64,000 bases of DNA from Streptomyces colonosanans (GTDB taxonomy: Bacteria > Actinomycetota > Actinomycetes > Streptomycetales > Streptomycetaceae). Each line of letters opens with the position of its first letter. Positions within the stretch are counted from its first letter, which is position 1. A program made the translations under genes and the position numbers. The DNA lies in the NCBI RefSeq assembly GCF_001866645.1, contig NZ_MLYP01000060.1, forward strand, positions 24,589 to 88,588, given 5' to 3'. The notes beneath the pieces are model-generated. The model saw only the letters and a program-made list of their open reading frames with translations. It was not told the DNA's origin and did no database searches. Positions 7,624-17,002 of the stretch are shown piece by piece.

Positions 7624-10509
7624 ATGACAGAGACGGCGAGCGGTCCGGCACGAGGTTCCCGGGGCAAGGGGGCCAAGGCCACCAAGGGACTGCGGGTCGA
7701 GCGCATCCACACCACCCCCGGCGTGCATCCGTACGACGAGGTCGAGTGGGCGCGTCGTGACGTCGTCATGACCAACTGGCGCGACGGCTCGGTCAACTTC
7801 GAGCAGCGTGGCGTCGAGTTCCCCGATTTCTGGTCGGTGAACGCGGTCAACATCGTCACCAGCAAGTACTTCCGGGGTGCCGTGGGCACGCCGCAGCGCG
7901 AGACCAGCCTCAGGCAGCTGATCGACCGCATCGTGAAGACGTACCGGAAGGCCGGCGAGGACTACAAGTACTTCGCCTCGCCCGCCGACGCGGAGATCTT
8001 CGAGCACGAACTGGCGTACGCCCTCCTGCACCAGATCTTCAGCTTCAACAGCCCCGTCTGGTTCAACGTCGGCACCCCGCAGCCCCAGCAGGTCTCCGCC
8101 TGCTTCATCCTGTCCGTCGACGACTCCATGGAGTCGATCCTCGACTGGTACAAGGAAGAGGGCATGATCTTCAAGGGCGGCTCCGGCGCCGGCCTGAACC
8201 TCTCCCGCATCCGCTCCTCCAAGGAGCTGCTCTCCTCCGGCGGCAACGCCTCCGGCCCGGTCTCCTTCATGCGGGGCGCCGACGCCTCAGCCGGAACGAT
8301 CAAGTCGGGCGGCGCCACCCGCCGCGCCGCCAAGATGGTGATCCTGGACGTCGACCACCCGGACGTCGAGAACTTCATCGAGACCAAGGTCCAGGAGGAG
8401 GAGAAGATCCGCGCCCTGCGCGACGCGGGCTTCGACATGGACCTGGGCGGCGAGGACATCACCTCCGTCCAGTACCAGAACGCCAACAACTCGGTCCGCG
8501 TCAACGACACCTTCATGAAGGCCGTCGAGACCGGCGGGCAGTTCGGCCTGCGCGCCCGCATGACCGGTGAGGTCATCGAGGAGGTCGACGCCAAGGCGCT
8601 CTTCCGCAAGATGGCCGAGGCCGCCTGGGCCTGCGCCGACCCCGGCATCCAGTACGACGACACGATCAACCACTGGCACACGTGCCCCGAGTCCGGTCGT
8701 ATCAACGGCTCGAACCCGTGCAGCGAGTACATGCACCTGGACAACACGTCCTGCAACCTCGCCTCGCTGAACCTGATGAAGTTCCTGAAGGACGACGGCA
8801 AGGGCAACCAGTCCTTCGACGTCGAGCGCTTCGCCAAGGTGGTCGAGCTGGTCATCACCGCGATGGACATCTCGATCTGCTTCGCGGACTTCCCGACCCA
8901 GAAGATCGGCGAGAACACCCGCGCCTTCCGCCAGCTCGGCATCGGCTACGCCAACCTCGGCGCCCTCCTCATGGCGACCGGGCACGCGTACGACTCCGAC
9001 GGCGGCCGCGCCCTGGCCGGCGCCATCACCTCCCTGATGACCGGCACGGCGTACAAGCGCTCCGCCGAGCTGGCCGCGGTCGTCGGCCCTTACGACGGCT
9101 ACGCCCGCAACGAGCAGCCGCACCTGCGCGTCATGAAGCAGCACGCCGACGCCAACGCCACGGCCGTCCGGATGGACGACCTGGACACGTCGGTGTGGGC
9201 CGCCGCCACGGAGGCCTGGCAGGACGTGCTTCGTCTCGGTGAGAAGAACGGCTTCCGCAACTCCCAGGCGTCCGTCCTCGCGCCGACCGGCACCATCGGT
9301 CTCGCGATGTCCTGCGACACCACCGGTGTCGAGCCGGACCTGGCCCTGGTCAAGTTCAAGAAGCTGGTCGGCGGCGGTTCGATGCAGATCGTCAACGGCA
9401 CCGTGCCGCAGGCGCTGCGCCGTCTCGGCTACCAGGAGGAGCAGATCGAGGCGATCGTCGCCCACATCGCCGAGCACGGCAATGTGATCGACGCGCCGGG
9501 CCTCAAGCACGAGCACTACGAGGTCTTCGACTGCGCCATGGGCGAGCGCGCCATCTCCCCGATGGGCCACGTCCGCATGATGGCCGCGATCCAGCCGTGG
9601 ATCTCCGGCGCCATCTCCAAGACGGTCAACATGCCGGAGTCGGCGACCGTCGAGGAGGTCGAGGAGATCTACTTCGAGGCCTGGAAGCTGGGCATCAAGG
9701 CGCTCGCGATCTACCGCGACAACTGCAAGGTCGGCCAGCCGCTCTCCGCCAAGAAGAAGGAGACCGCCGAGAAGAAGGCGCAGAAGCCCGCTGCGGAGAC
9801 CACGGTCGAGAAGGTCGTCGAGTACCGCCCGGTCCGCAAGCGCCTCCCGAAGGGTCGTCCCGGCATCACCACCTCCTTCACCGTCGGCGGCGCCGAAGGG
9901 TACATGACCGCCAACTCCTACCCGGACGACGGGCTGGGCGAGGTCTTCCTGAAGATGTCCAAGCAGGGCTCGACCCTCGCGGGCATGATGGACGCCTTCT
10001 CGATCGCCGTCTCGGTGGGTCTGCAGTACGGCGTTCCGCTGGAGACCTACGTCTCGAAGTTCACGAACATGCGCTTCGAGCCGGCCGGGATGACGGACGA
10101 CCCGGACGTGCGGATGGCGCAGTCGATCGTCGACTACATCTTCCGTCGCCTGGCGCTGGACTTCCTGCCCTTCGAGACACGCTCCGCGCTCGGCATCCAC
10201 TCCGCCGAGGAGCGTCAGCGCCACCTGGAGACCGGCTCGTACGAGCCGATCGACGAGGAGGTCGACGTCGAGGGGCTGGCCCAGTCGGCCCCGCGCACCC
10301 AGGAGCTGAAGGCGATCGCCGCCCCGAGGACCGAGGCCCCGGCGGCCCAGCCGGCCCCGAAGCAGGCGCACACCAGTGCCGAACTGGTGGAGATGCAGCT
10401 GGGCATCCAGGCGGACGCTCCGCTGTGCTTCTCCTGCGGCACCAAGATGCAGCGGGCGGGTTCCTGCTACATCTGCGAGGGCTGCGGCTCGACGAGCGGG
10501 TGCAGCTGA
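7624..10509 (+). CDS. nrdJ: Class II (adenosylcobalamin-dependent) ribonucleotide reductase
   Basis: Reduces ribonucleotides to deoxyribonucleotides using coenzyme B12, supplying dNTPs independently of oxygen. The 961 residues include the catalytic barrel with FIKGGSGAGLNLSRIRSSKE-like glycine loop near 180, GSNPCSEYMHLDNTSCNLASLNL near 362 (N-x-C-x-E active-site motif) and LAPTGTIGLAMSCDTTGVEPD near 558. A C-terminal Cys-rich tail (CFSCGTKM, CYICEGCG, SGCS) would re-reduce the active site or bind zinc. The ATG at 7624 has GGAGGCGGC just upstream; the long open frame before it overlaps nrdR and is spurious. It forms an operon with nrdR and ends at a strong terminator. Confidence 0.97.
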   Translation: MTETASGPARGSRGKGAKATKGLRVERIHTTPGVHPYDEVEWARRDVVMTNWRDGSVNFEQRGVEFPDFWSVNAVNIVTSKYFRGAVGTPQRETSLRQLIDRIVKTYRKAGEDYKYFASPADAEIFEHELAYALLHQIFSFNSPVWFNVGTPQPQQVSACFILSVDDSMESILDWYKEEGMIFKGGSGAGLNLSRIRSSKELLSSGGNASGPVSFMRGADASAGTIKSGGATRRAAKMVILDVDHPDVENFIETKVQEEEKIRALRDAGFDMDLGGEDITSVQYQNANNSVRVNDTFMKAVETGGQFGLRARMTGEVIEEVDAKALFRKMAEAAWACADPGIQYDDTINHWHTCPESGRINGSNPCSEYMHLDNTSCNLASLNLMKFLKDDGKGNQSFDVERFAKVVELVITAMDISICFADFPTQKIGENTRAFRQLGIGYANLGALLMATGHAYDSDGGRALAGAITSLMTGTAYKRSAELAAVVGPYDGYARNEQPHLRVMKQHADANATAVRMDDLDTSVWAAATEAWQDVLRLGEKNGFRNSQASVLAPTGTIGLAMSCDTTGVEPDLALVKFKKLVGGGSMQIVNGTVPQALRRLGYQEEQIEAIVAHIAEHGNVIDAPGLKHEHYEVFDCAMGERAISPMGHVRMMAAIQPWISGAISKTVNMPESATVEEVEEIYFEAWKLGIKALAIYRDNCKVGQPLSAKKKETAEKKAQKPAAETTVEKVVEYRPVRKRLPKGRPGITTSFTVGGAEGYMTANSYPDDGLGEVFLKMSKQGSTLAGMMDAFSIAVSVGLQYGVPLETYVSKFTNMRFEPAGMTDDPDVRMAQSIVDYIFRRLALDFLPFETRSALGIHSAEERQRHLETGSYEPIDEEVDVEGLAQSAPRTQELKAIAAPRTEAPAAQPAPKQAHTSAELVEMQLGIQADAPLCFSCGTKMQRAGSCYICEGCGSTSGCS

Positions 10510-10520
10510 CCTGATCCCCT

Positions 10521-10555
10521 GAAGGGCGGCACGACCGACGGTCGTGCCGCCCTTC
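10521..10555 (+). terminator. nrdJ terminator
   Basis: Perfect 16-bp stem, GAAGGGCGGCACGACC with GGTCGTGCCGCCCTTC, closed by a 3-nt loop, starting 12 bp after the nrdJ stop. The symmetric stem could also act on the opposing gene at 10616. Confidence 0.88.
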
Positions 10556-10615
10556 GGCGTCCGTGGCAATCCGTTCGGGGAGCCGTGGCACCGAGGGCTC
10601 CCTTCAGGAAGGGGC

Positions 10616-11149
10616 TCAGGAGTCGCGGGGGCCGCCCATGAGACGGGCGAAGCCCGCCGGGTCCGTGTCGTAGCCGTGAATTCCCGGGCGGAACGTCCAC
10701 TCGCCGGAGTCGTCGCGGACGAACTCGGCCACCGTCGCCGCCGTCGACCCGAGGACACCGCCGAAGTCGTTCTCGGCGAGGACCGTGTAGCCGTCGCGCA
10801 GACGCAGCGCCGGGTTCAGGACGTCGACGAACGTCCTGCGTCCGGTGTGCTGCTGGATGACGACGCCGCCCACCACGCGTGCGTACCGGCTGTCGAGCCG
10901 GTACAGCTCCAGTGTCATGATCTCGTCCCAGCCGAAACCTTTGCCGTCGGTGCTGTCACGGTTCAGATAGATCGTGCCGTCCGGGGAACGGCTGTCGAAG
11001 TGCACGACGTACGCGGGCTCCCCGTACGGATCCGCCGACAGGTAGGTGGCGGCCACGATGTCGAGATCGGTGGGCGGCCGACCTGCCGGGCTCGGGTCCC
11101 ACTTCACCGCCAGTTCCGCCTTGCGGATGCCCTTGTTGAGACCGCTCAT
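10616..11149 (-). CDS. TerD-family (tellurium resistance/stress) protein
   Basis: Member of the TerD family, calcium-binding proteins of stress-response clusters. The 177 residues show the family pattern: KAELAVKWDPSP near the start, TDLDIVAATYL (about 30-40), HFDSRSPDGTIYLNRDSTDG (about 49-68), DEIMTLELYRLD and QQHTGRRTFVDVLNPALRLRDGYTVLAENDFGGV. The ATG at 11149 follows GGGGAGGG by 7 nt. It stands alone, convergent with nrdJ and divergent from the next gene, not beside other ter genes, so a specific tellurite role is not indicated. Confidence 0.82.
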   Translation of the reverse strand: MSGLNKGIRKAELAVKWDPSPAGRPPTDLDIVAATYLSADPYGEPAYVVHFDSRSPDGTIYLNRDSTDGKGFGWDEIMTLELYRLDSRYARVVGGVVIQQHTGRRTFVDVLNPALRLRDGYTVLAENDFGGVLGSTAATVAEFVRDDSGEWTFRPGIHGYDTDPAGFARLMGGPRDS

Positions 11150-11301
11150 CACACATCCCTCCCCGCTGCCATGCCTTCTCCGCACGAACTCCAGTGCAAG
11201 AAGGGCCAGTTGTCCATAGTGCCTTGCGCGCCGGGGTCTTCGTCCGGGTGGTCTCCGCCGGGGACTGACCGAGGCCACGCCTGGGGCCTTACGATGGCGC
11301 G

Positions 11302-11907
11302 GTGCTGGTCAAGTGGATTCGCTGCACCGTGGTCGACCGCCGCGGTTTCGAGCGGGGGCAGCGAAAATGGGCGGGGCTTCTGGGGGAGCCGGGCTTCCGG
11401 GGACAGGGCGGGGGCTGGAGCCGGGTGCGGCCCGGTGTGGCGCACATCTTCGCGTTCTGGGAGAGCCGCGCCTTCTACGACTCGTTCATGGCCCGTTCCC
11501 ACGACCGGCTCGCCGCCTCGCAGTCCGGCACGTTCAAGGACCAGCAGGTCAGGCTGTTCGACCACCGCTTCGATGTGAAGACCGGCTTCGAGCCCCGCTT
11601 CGCGGACGCCGATCTGGTGCGTGTCGCGCACTGCCGGGTCCACGAGGAGCGGGCCGAGCACTTCGCGCTGATGCAGGAGAAAGTGTGGAACCCGGCCATG
11701 GCCGGCTCGCCGGGCATGATCCGCGGGCTGTTCGGCGAGGCGCCGGGGCATGAGTTCCTGATCCTGTCGATGTGGCAGTCGGCCGCCGAGCACGGCAAGT
11801 ACCGTGCCGAGCGCGTGGAGCGCCTGGCGCTGAGGGCGCAGACGGAAGCGGACATCGCCGCGCTCACCGGCGACGTCGTGGACATGGAGCCGACCTGGAC
11901 GGTGTGA
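11302..11907 (+). CDS. DUF4937 / YdbC-like dimeric alpha-beta barrel protein
   Basis: The 201-residue protein has two ferredoxin-like repeats, beginning MLVKWIRCTVVDRRGFERGQRKWAGL and DADLVRVAHCRVHEERAEHFALMQEKVWNPAM, like the DUF4937/YdbC group of antibiotic-biosynthesis-monooxygenase-related proteins. No catalytic residues are obvious; many such proteins are small oxygenases or sensors. The start is GTG with the -10-like TACGAT 6-7 nt upstream and no ribosome binding site, so probably leaderless. It is divergent from the TerD-family gene. Function unknown. Confidence 0.75.
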   Translation: MLVKWIRCTVVDRRGFERGQRKWAGLLGEPGFRGQGGGWSRVRPGVAHIFAFWESRAFYDSFMARSHDRLAASQSGTFKDQQVRLFDHRFDVKTGFEPRFADADLVRVAHCRVHEERAEHFALMQEKVWNPAMAGSPGMIRGLFGEAPGHEFLILSMWQSAAEHGKYRAERVERLALRAQTEADIAALTGDVVDMEPTWTV

Positions 11908-12071
11908 GTCCGCGGCAGGGGCGACCGCGGCGGCCCGGGGTGGGCCCCGGATGACCGTGGACGTCCACGCGTGACCCGCGCCGTCCGGAGGGACGCGTCT
12001 TCGATGTGACCCGCGCCGTGTGGAGTCCCCTCGGGTGCCCGTCCAGGCACCACTCGGTCTAGGGTTTCGGC

Positions 12072-12731
12072 ATGGCACGACCACGGCGCATCGTCCTTGT
12101 CCGGCACGGCGAGTCGGAGGGCAACGCCGATGACTCCGTGTACGAACGCGCGCCCGACCACGCGCTGCCCCTCACCGCGAGGGGATGGCGGCAGGCGGAG
12201 GAGACGGGCAGGCGGCTGCGGGAGACCTTCGGCCGGGAGCGCGTCAGCGTGTACGTCTCCCCGTACCGCCGCACGCACGAGACGCTCCAGGCCTTCCGCC
12301 TGGACCCGGAGCTCGTCCGCGTCCGGGAGGAGCCCCGGCTGCGCGAGCAGGACTGGGGTAACTGGCAGGACCGCGACGATGTACGGCTCCAGAAGGAGTA
12401 CCGGGATGCGTACGGGCACTTCTTCTACCGCTTCGCCCAGGGCGAGTCCGGCGCCGATGTGTACGACCGGGTGGGAGGTTTCCTGGAGAGCCTGTTCCGA
12501 AGCTTCGAGGCCCCCGATCACCCGTCGAACGTTCTCCTGGTGACTCATGGACTGGCCATGCGGCTGTTCTGTATGCGCTGGTTCCACTGGACGGTCGCGG
12601 AATTCGAATGCCTCTCGAACCCCGGGAACGGCGAGACCCGCACGCTTCTCCTCGGGGAGGATGGTACATACTCGCTCGACCGGCCGTTCGAGCGTTGGCG
12701 TGATCCGCAACCGTACTGGGTCACCGGATAG
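12072..12731 (+). CDS. Histidine phosphatase superfamily (phosphoglycerate mutase-like) protein
   Basis: Member of the RHG phosphatase superfamily. The phosphohistidine motif VRHGESEGN places the nucleophile at His12; the second catalytic histidine is in VTHGLAMRLF near residue 158; Arg in SPYRRTHET near 75 completes the pocket. At 219 residues it is a single-domain member. The ATG follows TAGGGT by 9 nt with no ribosome binding site, suggesting a leaderless mRNA. The ADP-ribosylglycohydrolase gene follows after 12 bp and is probably co-transcribed. The substrate is not predictable. Confidence 0.88.
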   Translation: MARPRRIVLVRHGESEGNADDSVYERAPDHALPLTARGWRQAEETGRRLRETFGRERVSVYVSPYRRTHETLQAFRLDPELVRVREEPRLREQDWGNWQDRDDVRLQKEYRDAYGHFFYRFAQGESGADVYDRVGGFLESLFRSFEAPDHPSNVLLVTHGLAMRLFCMRWFHWTVAEFECLSNPGNGETRTLLLGEDGTYSLDRPFERWRDPQPYWVTG

Positions 12732-12743
12732 AGTGGCAGAACG

Positions 12744-13646
12744 ATGACCGCTGACTCCTCTTCCCGGCGCCTGGAACGCGCCTTGGCCAGCCTGCGCGGG
12801 CTGTCGGTGGGGGACGCGCTGGGCTCGCAGTTCTTCGTCCCCGCGAACTATCCGCTGCTCAAGCGCCGCGAGCTGCCGTCGGGCCCCTGGCAGTGGACGG
12901 ACGACACGGAGATGGCCTGCTCCATCGTGTCCGTCCTGCTCCGGCACCGACGCATCGACCAGGACGCACTGGCCCGCTCCTTCGCCGAGCACCATGACTT
13001 CGACCGTGGCTACGGACCCGCCGTGGGCCGTCTCCTCCGGCTCGTCCGGGAGGGCGGTGACTGGCGCGAGCTGGCCGCGGCGTTGTTCGAGGGGCAGGGG
13101 TCGTGGGGGAACGGCGCGGCCATGCGGATCGCGCCCCTGGGCGCCTGGTATGCCGATGATCCCGAGCAGGCCACGCACCAGGCGGAGATCTCCGCGTATC
13201 CCACGCACCAGCATCGCGAGGCCGTGGTCGGTGCCATGGCCGTCGCCGCGGCGGCCGCCTTCGTCGCCGGTCCGGCGGGGCCGCCGAGCGCCGAGGCGCT
13301 GCTCGACGGCGTCATCGCACTCGTGCCGAAGAGCGCCGTCGGAGCCGGGCTGCGGCGGGCGCGGGACATGCTCGACTACGGCGACGCGGTGACCGTCGCC
13401 GCCGTACTGGGTTGCGGGCGGCGTACGACGGCGCACGACACGGTGCCGTTCGCGCTCTGGTCGGCCGCGCGCACCCTCGGCGACTACGAGCAGGCCTTCT
13501 GGACGACTGCCCAGGTGGGCGGTGACGTGGACACCACCTGCGCCATCGTCGGCGGAGTGATCGCCTCGGGGAAGGCCGGGGCGCCGCCCGCGGAGTGGCT
13601 CGAGCGGGCGGAACCGCTGCCCGACTGGGCGCCTTCGGCGGCGTAG
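12744..13646 (+). CDS. ADP-ribosylglycohydrolase (DraG/ARH) family protein
   Basis: Removes ADP-ribose from proteins or small molecules using two magnesium or manganese ions. The 300 residues include GLSVGDALGSQFF (about 19-31), the metal-binding WTDDTEMACSI (about 51-61) and the C-terminal GGDVDTTCAIVGG (about 258-270), which together supply the acidic di-metal ligands. It lies 12 bp downstream of the histidine phosphatase gene. Targets are unknown; similar lone genes are common in Streptomyces. Confidence 0.9.
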   Translation: MTADSSSRRLERALASLRGLSVGDALGSQFFVPANYPLLKRRELPSGPWQWTDDTEMACSIVSVLLRHRRIDQDALARSFAEHHDFDRGYGPAVGRLLRLVREGGDWRELAAALFEGQGSWGNGAAMRIAPLGAWYADDPEQATHQAEISAYPTHQHREAVVGAMAVAAAAAFVAGPAGPPSAEALLDGVIALVPKSAVGAGLRRARDMLDYGDAVTVAAVLGCGRRTTAHDTVPFALWSAARTLGDYEQAFWTTAQVGGDVDTTCAIVGGVIASGKAGAPPAEWLERAEPLPDWAPSAA

Positions 13647-13696
13647 GCGACCGGAGCGCGGCCGTCCTCCTCCCGGGCGCGGTCCGGCCGACGCGG

Positions 13697-13732
13697 GTTC
13701 CTGCCCCCGGTCGGTGGACCGGGAGCAGGAAC
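13697..13732. terminator. Convergent terminator
   Basis: GTTCCTGC-x-CCCGGTC pairs with GACCGGG-x-GCAGGAAC (one C-A mismatch, 4-nt loop), midway between the converging ADP-ribosylglycohydrolase and MFS genes. Confidence 0.72.
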
Positions 13733-13744
13733 GGGCGGATCCTC

Positions 13745-15292
13745 TCAGCCCGCGGCAGGACCGGCCGCGCCGGCCAGGGCCTCCAGGTCGCTCTTGCGTA
13801 CGCGGATCACCGACGCGGCCGTGGCCAGGGCGAGTACGGCCATTGCGGCGGCCAGGATGAAGGCCATCGAGATGCCGTGCGCGAGTACCTCGTGCCCCCA
13901 GGGAGCCGGCAGTCGGTGTGTCCTGGCGAACTCCGCCTTCTGCTCGGCCGTTCCGTCCGTCAGGAACTTCGGTATCTGCTTGGCAGCCTCGTTCCGGCTG
14001 GCCGTGCCGAACACCGTGGTCAGGATGGACAGGCCGAGCGAACCGCCCACCTGCTGCGTGGTGTTGAGCAGGCCCGAGGCCGCACCCGCCTCGTGCTGGG
14101 CGACGCCCGAGACCGCGGTCAGCGTCAGCGTCACGAAGTTCAGGCCCATGCCGAAGCCGAACGTCAGCATCGGTCCGAGCACTCCTGAGACGTACGAGCT
14201 GTCGGGGCTGATGAACGTCAGCCAGCCGAGCCCGATGACGACCAGAGTCGCGCCCACCAACATGAACGGCTTGGGGCCCAGCACCGGCAGGAACCGCTGC
14301 GACAGGCCCGCGCCGATCACGATCGCCACCGTCACCGGAAGGAAGGCCAGTCCTGCCGAGATCGGCGTGTACCCCAGCACGTTCTGCACGAAGAGCACGA
14401 TGTAGAAGAACATCCCGAACATCGCCGCGGCCAGGCTCAGCATGATCACGTACGTGCCCGAGCGGTTGCGGTCGGCGAACATCCTCAGCGGGGTGATCGG
14501 GTCCAGAGCCCGCGTTTCTATGAAGGCGAACGAGGCCAACAGCACGACGGCCGCACCGAAGGACCCGATGCTCACGCTGTCCCGCCAGCCCTCCTCGGAG
14601 GCGCGGATGAAGCCGTACACCAAGGACGCCATGCCGAGCGTCGAGGTGACCGCACCCGCGATGTCGAAGCGCCCCGGGTGCCGTGGGGACTCGCTGATGA
14701 ACCGCGGTGTCAGCACGGCGATCAGAACGCCGATGGGCACGTTGACGAAGAGGACCCAGCGCCAGTCGAGCCATTCCGTGAGCATGCCACCGGCCAGCAG
14801 GCCGATCGCGCCGCCACCGGCCGAGACTGCGGCGAAGACGCCGAACGCCCGGTTCCGTTCGGGGCCTTCGGGGAAGGTGGTGGTGATGAGAGCCAGCGCG
14901 GTGGGCGACGCGATGGCACCACCCATGCCCTGCAGGGCGCGCGCGGCCAGCAACTGCCAGGGTTCCTGGGCCAGTCCACCGAGCAGCGAGGCAAAGGTGA
15001 ACAGCAGGATGCCGGTCATGAAGACCCGGCGTCGGCCGAGGATGTCGCCGGCCCGGCCGCCGAGAAGCAGCAGACCGCCGAAGGTGAGCGTGTACGCGCT
15101 GACCACCCACGTCAGCTCGGTCGTGCTGAACTTGAGTGCGTCTTGAATGTGCGGGAGCGCGATGTTCACAATCGTCGCGTCGAGTACCACCATGAGTTGG
15201 CAGGCCACGATGACGGCGAGTGCGATGCCCGGGCGCCGTTCCGGGCGTAGGGCTCCCGGCTTCTGATCCTGGATCAATGGAGAGGTAGTCAC
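13745..15292 (-). CDS. MFS drug efflux transporter, DHA2 (EmrB/QacA) family
   Basis: Proton-driven export of hydrophobic compounds across the membrane. The 515 residues carry about 14 hydrophobic segments. Motif C-like LDATIVNIALPHIQDAL lies in the first helix, followed by TWVVSAYTL and the motif A-type LGGRAGDILGRRR loop between helices 2 and 3. The GTG start follows GGGGGA. It is divergent from a TetR regulator, with two operator-like palindromes in the 174-bp gap, so expression is probably derepressed by its own substrate. The substrate cannot be inferred. Confidence 0.92.
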   Translation of the reverse strand: MTTSPLIQDQKPGALRPERRPGIALAVIVACQLMVVLDATIVNIALPHIQDALKFSTTELTWVVSAYTLTFGGLLLLGGRAGDILGRRRVFMTGILLFTFASLLGGLAQEPWQLLAARALQGMGGAIASPTALALITTTFPEGPERNRAFGVFAAVSAGGGAIGLLAGGMLTEWLDWRWVLFVNVPIGVLIAVLTPRFISESPRHPGRFDIAGAVTSTLGMASLVYGFIRASEEGWRDSVSIGSFGAAVVLLASFAFIETRALDPITPLRMFADRNRSGTYVIMLSLAAAMFGMFFYIVLFVQNVLGYTPISAGLAFLPVTVAIVIGAGLSQRFLPVLGPKPFMLVGATLVVIGLGWLTFISPDSSYVSGVLGPMLTFGFGMGLNFVTLTLTAVSGVAQHEAGAASGLLNTTQQVGGSLGLSILTTVFGTASRNEAAKQIPKFLTDGTAEQKAEFARTHRLPAPWGHEVLAHGISMAFILAAAMAVLALATAASVIRVRKSDLEALAGAAGPAAG

Positions 15293-15315
15293 TATGAGTC
15301 CCCCACAAGTGCGTT

Positions 15316-15335
15316 AGTGAACGACCGCGTTCACT
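15316..15335. promoter_or_regulatory. TetR operator 1
   Basis: AGTGAACG-ACCG-CGTTCACT: 8-bp perfect inverted repeat with a 4-bp centre, 23 bp before the MFS start codon. It shares the half-site AGTGAACG with operator 2, so both are likely bound by the divergent TetR protein. Confidence 0.8.
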
Positions 15336-15363
15336 GTCGCGTCCAAAGGTAATGAGTCCCCGT

Positions 15364-15385
15364 CAGTGAACGCAAGCGTTCACTG
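15364..15385. promoter_or_regulatory. TetR operator 2
   Basis: CAGTGAACGC-AA-GCGTTCACTG: 10-bp perfect inverted repeat, the stronger of the two sites, centred 49 bp from operator 1 and about 90 bp upstream of the tetR start. Confidence 0.82.
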
Positions 15386-15466
15386 AGTTCATTGCCGTAC
15401 GGCGACGCCCGACCGCTCGCCCCTTCCCGGAACCCCCGCTTCCTCATGCTCAACGGAGATACGCAG

Positions 15467-16090
15467 ATGGCTCCTTCGTCCTTGACAGCCACCTCCGCGC
15501 AGCCGGTCTCACTTCGCCGACGCGGTGCTGTGCTCGAACGCGCGATCCTCGACGCCGCGTTGCAGCAACTCAGTACTGTCGGCTGGAACGGCCTCACCAT
15601 GGAGGGCGTCGCAGCCGCCGCTCAGACCGGCAAGGCCGCGGTCTATCGCCGCTGGTCGTCCAAGGAGGACCTCGTCGCGGACGCGCTCCAGGCCGGACTG
15701 CCGAGCTTCGACCGGGCGCCCGACCTCGGGAGCGTGCGCGAGGACCTGCTGGTGCTGTGCCGGCAGGGTCGGGAGGCGATGTACTCACGTCCGGGTCTGG
15801 CGCTTCGCTCGGTGGTTCACGAATGCGACACCCTGCAGGCCGAGCGCTTCCATGCCGTGATCTACGAGGGTGTCGTCGAGCCGATCATGAAACTGCTGCG
15901 CAAGGTCATCATCTGTGGAGTCGAGCGAGGTGAGGTGCGGAGTGGCGCTGCGAACGGGTACGTCTTCGATGTCATCCCGGCGATGATGATGTATCGCGCA
16001 AAGCTGTGCGGCAGTGAATGGTGCGAGCGGGACCTCGAAGAGATGGTCGATCAACTGATGGTTCCGCTACTGCGGCCGGAACGCGACTGA
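15467..16090 (+). CDS. TetR-family transcriptional regulator of the adjacent MFS pump
   Basis: The 207-residue repressor has an N-terminal HTH (about residues 18-64) including GLTMEGVAAAAQTGKAAVYRRWSSKEDLV, and a C-terminal ligand/dimer domain of the TetR_C_16-like type. The ATG at 15467 has GGAG 8 nt upstream; in-frame ATGs further up lack one. It is divergent from the efflux gene; two palindromes sharing AGTGAACG lie between them, the classic layout of local TetR control of an exporter and of itself. Confidence 0.9.
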   Translation: MAPSSLTATSAQPVSLRRRGAVLERAILDAALQQLSTVGWNGLTMEGVAAAAQTGKAAVYRRWSSKEDLVADALQAGLPSFDRAPDLGSVREDLLVLCRQGREAMYSRPGLALRSVVHECDTLQAERFHAVIYEGVVEPIMKLLRKVIICGVERGEVRSGAANGYVFDVIPAMMMYRAKLCGSEWCERDLEEMVDQLMVPLLRPERD

Positions 16091-16231
16091 TCCGGGGTCT
16101 CGGCGCGTGCGGGCACCGGCTGTGGCGCGCTGGTGACCACGTGCGCGGAACGGGCCGCCGAGGGGGTGCGCGGTGGCTTGGGGAAGCCGGGGTGTCGCCC
16201 GGGGATCCCGGCGTCGTACGCTAAGGGCGCC

Positions 16232-16933
16232 ATGCCGTACGAACCTCCTACTCACACCGTCGAGCGCTCCCTTCGCGCCACGACCGGAGCGAAGGTCATC
16301 GCCGGTGTCGATGAGGTGGGGCGCGGCGCGTGGGCCGGCCCGGTCACCGTCTGCGCGGCGGTCACGGGCCTGCGCCGACCGCCCGAAGGCCTCACCGACT
16401 CCAAGCTGCTCACCGTCAAGCGGCGCACCGCGCTCGCCGAGCAACTGGAGAAGTGGGTGACGGCGTACGCCCTCGGTCATGCCTCTCCCGAGGAGATCGA
16501 TGCCCTCGGGATGACGGCCGCGCTCCGGCTCGCGGCGGAGCGCGCCTTGGAGGCGCTGCCCATCCGCCCCGACGCGGTCATCCTCGACGGGAAGCACGAC
16601 TACCTGGGGGCGCCCTGGAAGGTGCGTACGGTGATCAAGGGTGACCGGTCGTGCGTGGCGGTCGCGGCGGCTTCGGTGATCGCCAAGGTTCACCGCGACA
16701 AAATGATGGCCGAACTGAGCGTCGACCATGCAGACTTCGGTTTTGCGGCCAATGCCGGGTATCCGTCTCCCGTGCACAAGGCCGCACTGGAAGAGCGGGG
16801 CCCCACCCCGTACCACCGCTTGTCGTGGGCGTATCTTGATGCGCTGCCCCAGTGGCGGCACCTCAAGAAGGTCCGCAGCTGGGCGGACGGAAACGCGCCG
16901 GAGATCGAAGGCCAGCTCGGCTTCGACTTCTGA
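16232..16933 (+). CDS. rnhB: Ribonuclease HII
   Basis: Cleaves RNA in RNA-DNA hybrids and single ribonucleotides embedded in DNA. The 233-residue protein shows the RNase HII signature VDEVGRGAWAGPV (catalytic Asp27-Glu28), LTDSKLLTVKRR, VILDGKHDYL (third acidic residue near 118) and ASVIAKVHRDKMM. The ATG at 16232 gives the normal family length; upstream in-frame starts would add a low-similarity extension. A -10-like TACGCT 11 nt upstream and no clear ribosome binding site suggest a leaderless or near-leaderless mRNA. Confidence 0.95.
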   Translation: MPYEPPTHTVERSLRATTGAKVIAGVDEVGRGAWAGPVTVCAAVTGLRRPPEGLTDSKLLTVKRRTALAEQLEKWVTAYALGHASPEEIDALGMTAALRLAAERALEALPIRPDAVILDGKHDYLGAPWKVRTVIKGDRSCVAVAAASVIAKVHRDKMMAELSVDHADFGFAANAGYPSPVHKAALEERGPTPYHRLSWAYLDALPQWRHLKKVRSWADGNAPEIEGQLGFDF

Positions 16934-17002
16934 CCGGTTCCGATCGCACTCATGTGCAACCCGCCGGAGCGTGTCGCATCGGCGTTTGATAAGAATCAGC
17001 TC

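Noticed and set aside
8287..10758. Minus-strand open frame of 823 codons opposite nrdJ
   Set aside because: Antisense shadow, no recognisable domain, crosses the nrdJ terminator.
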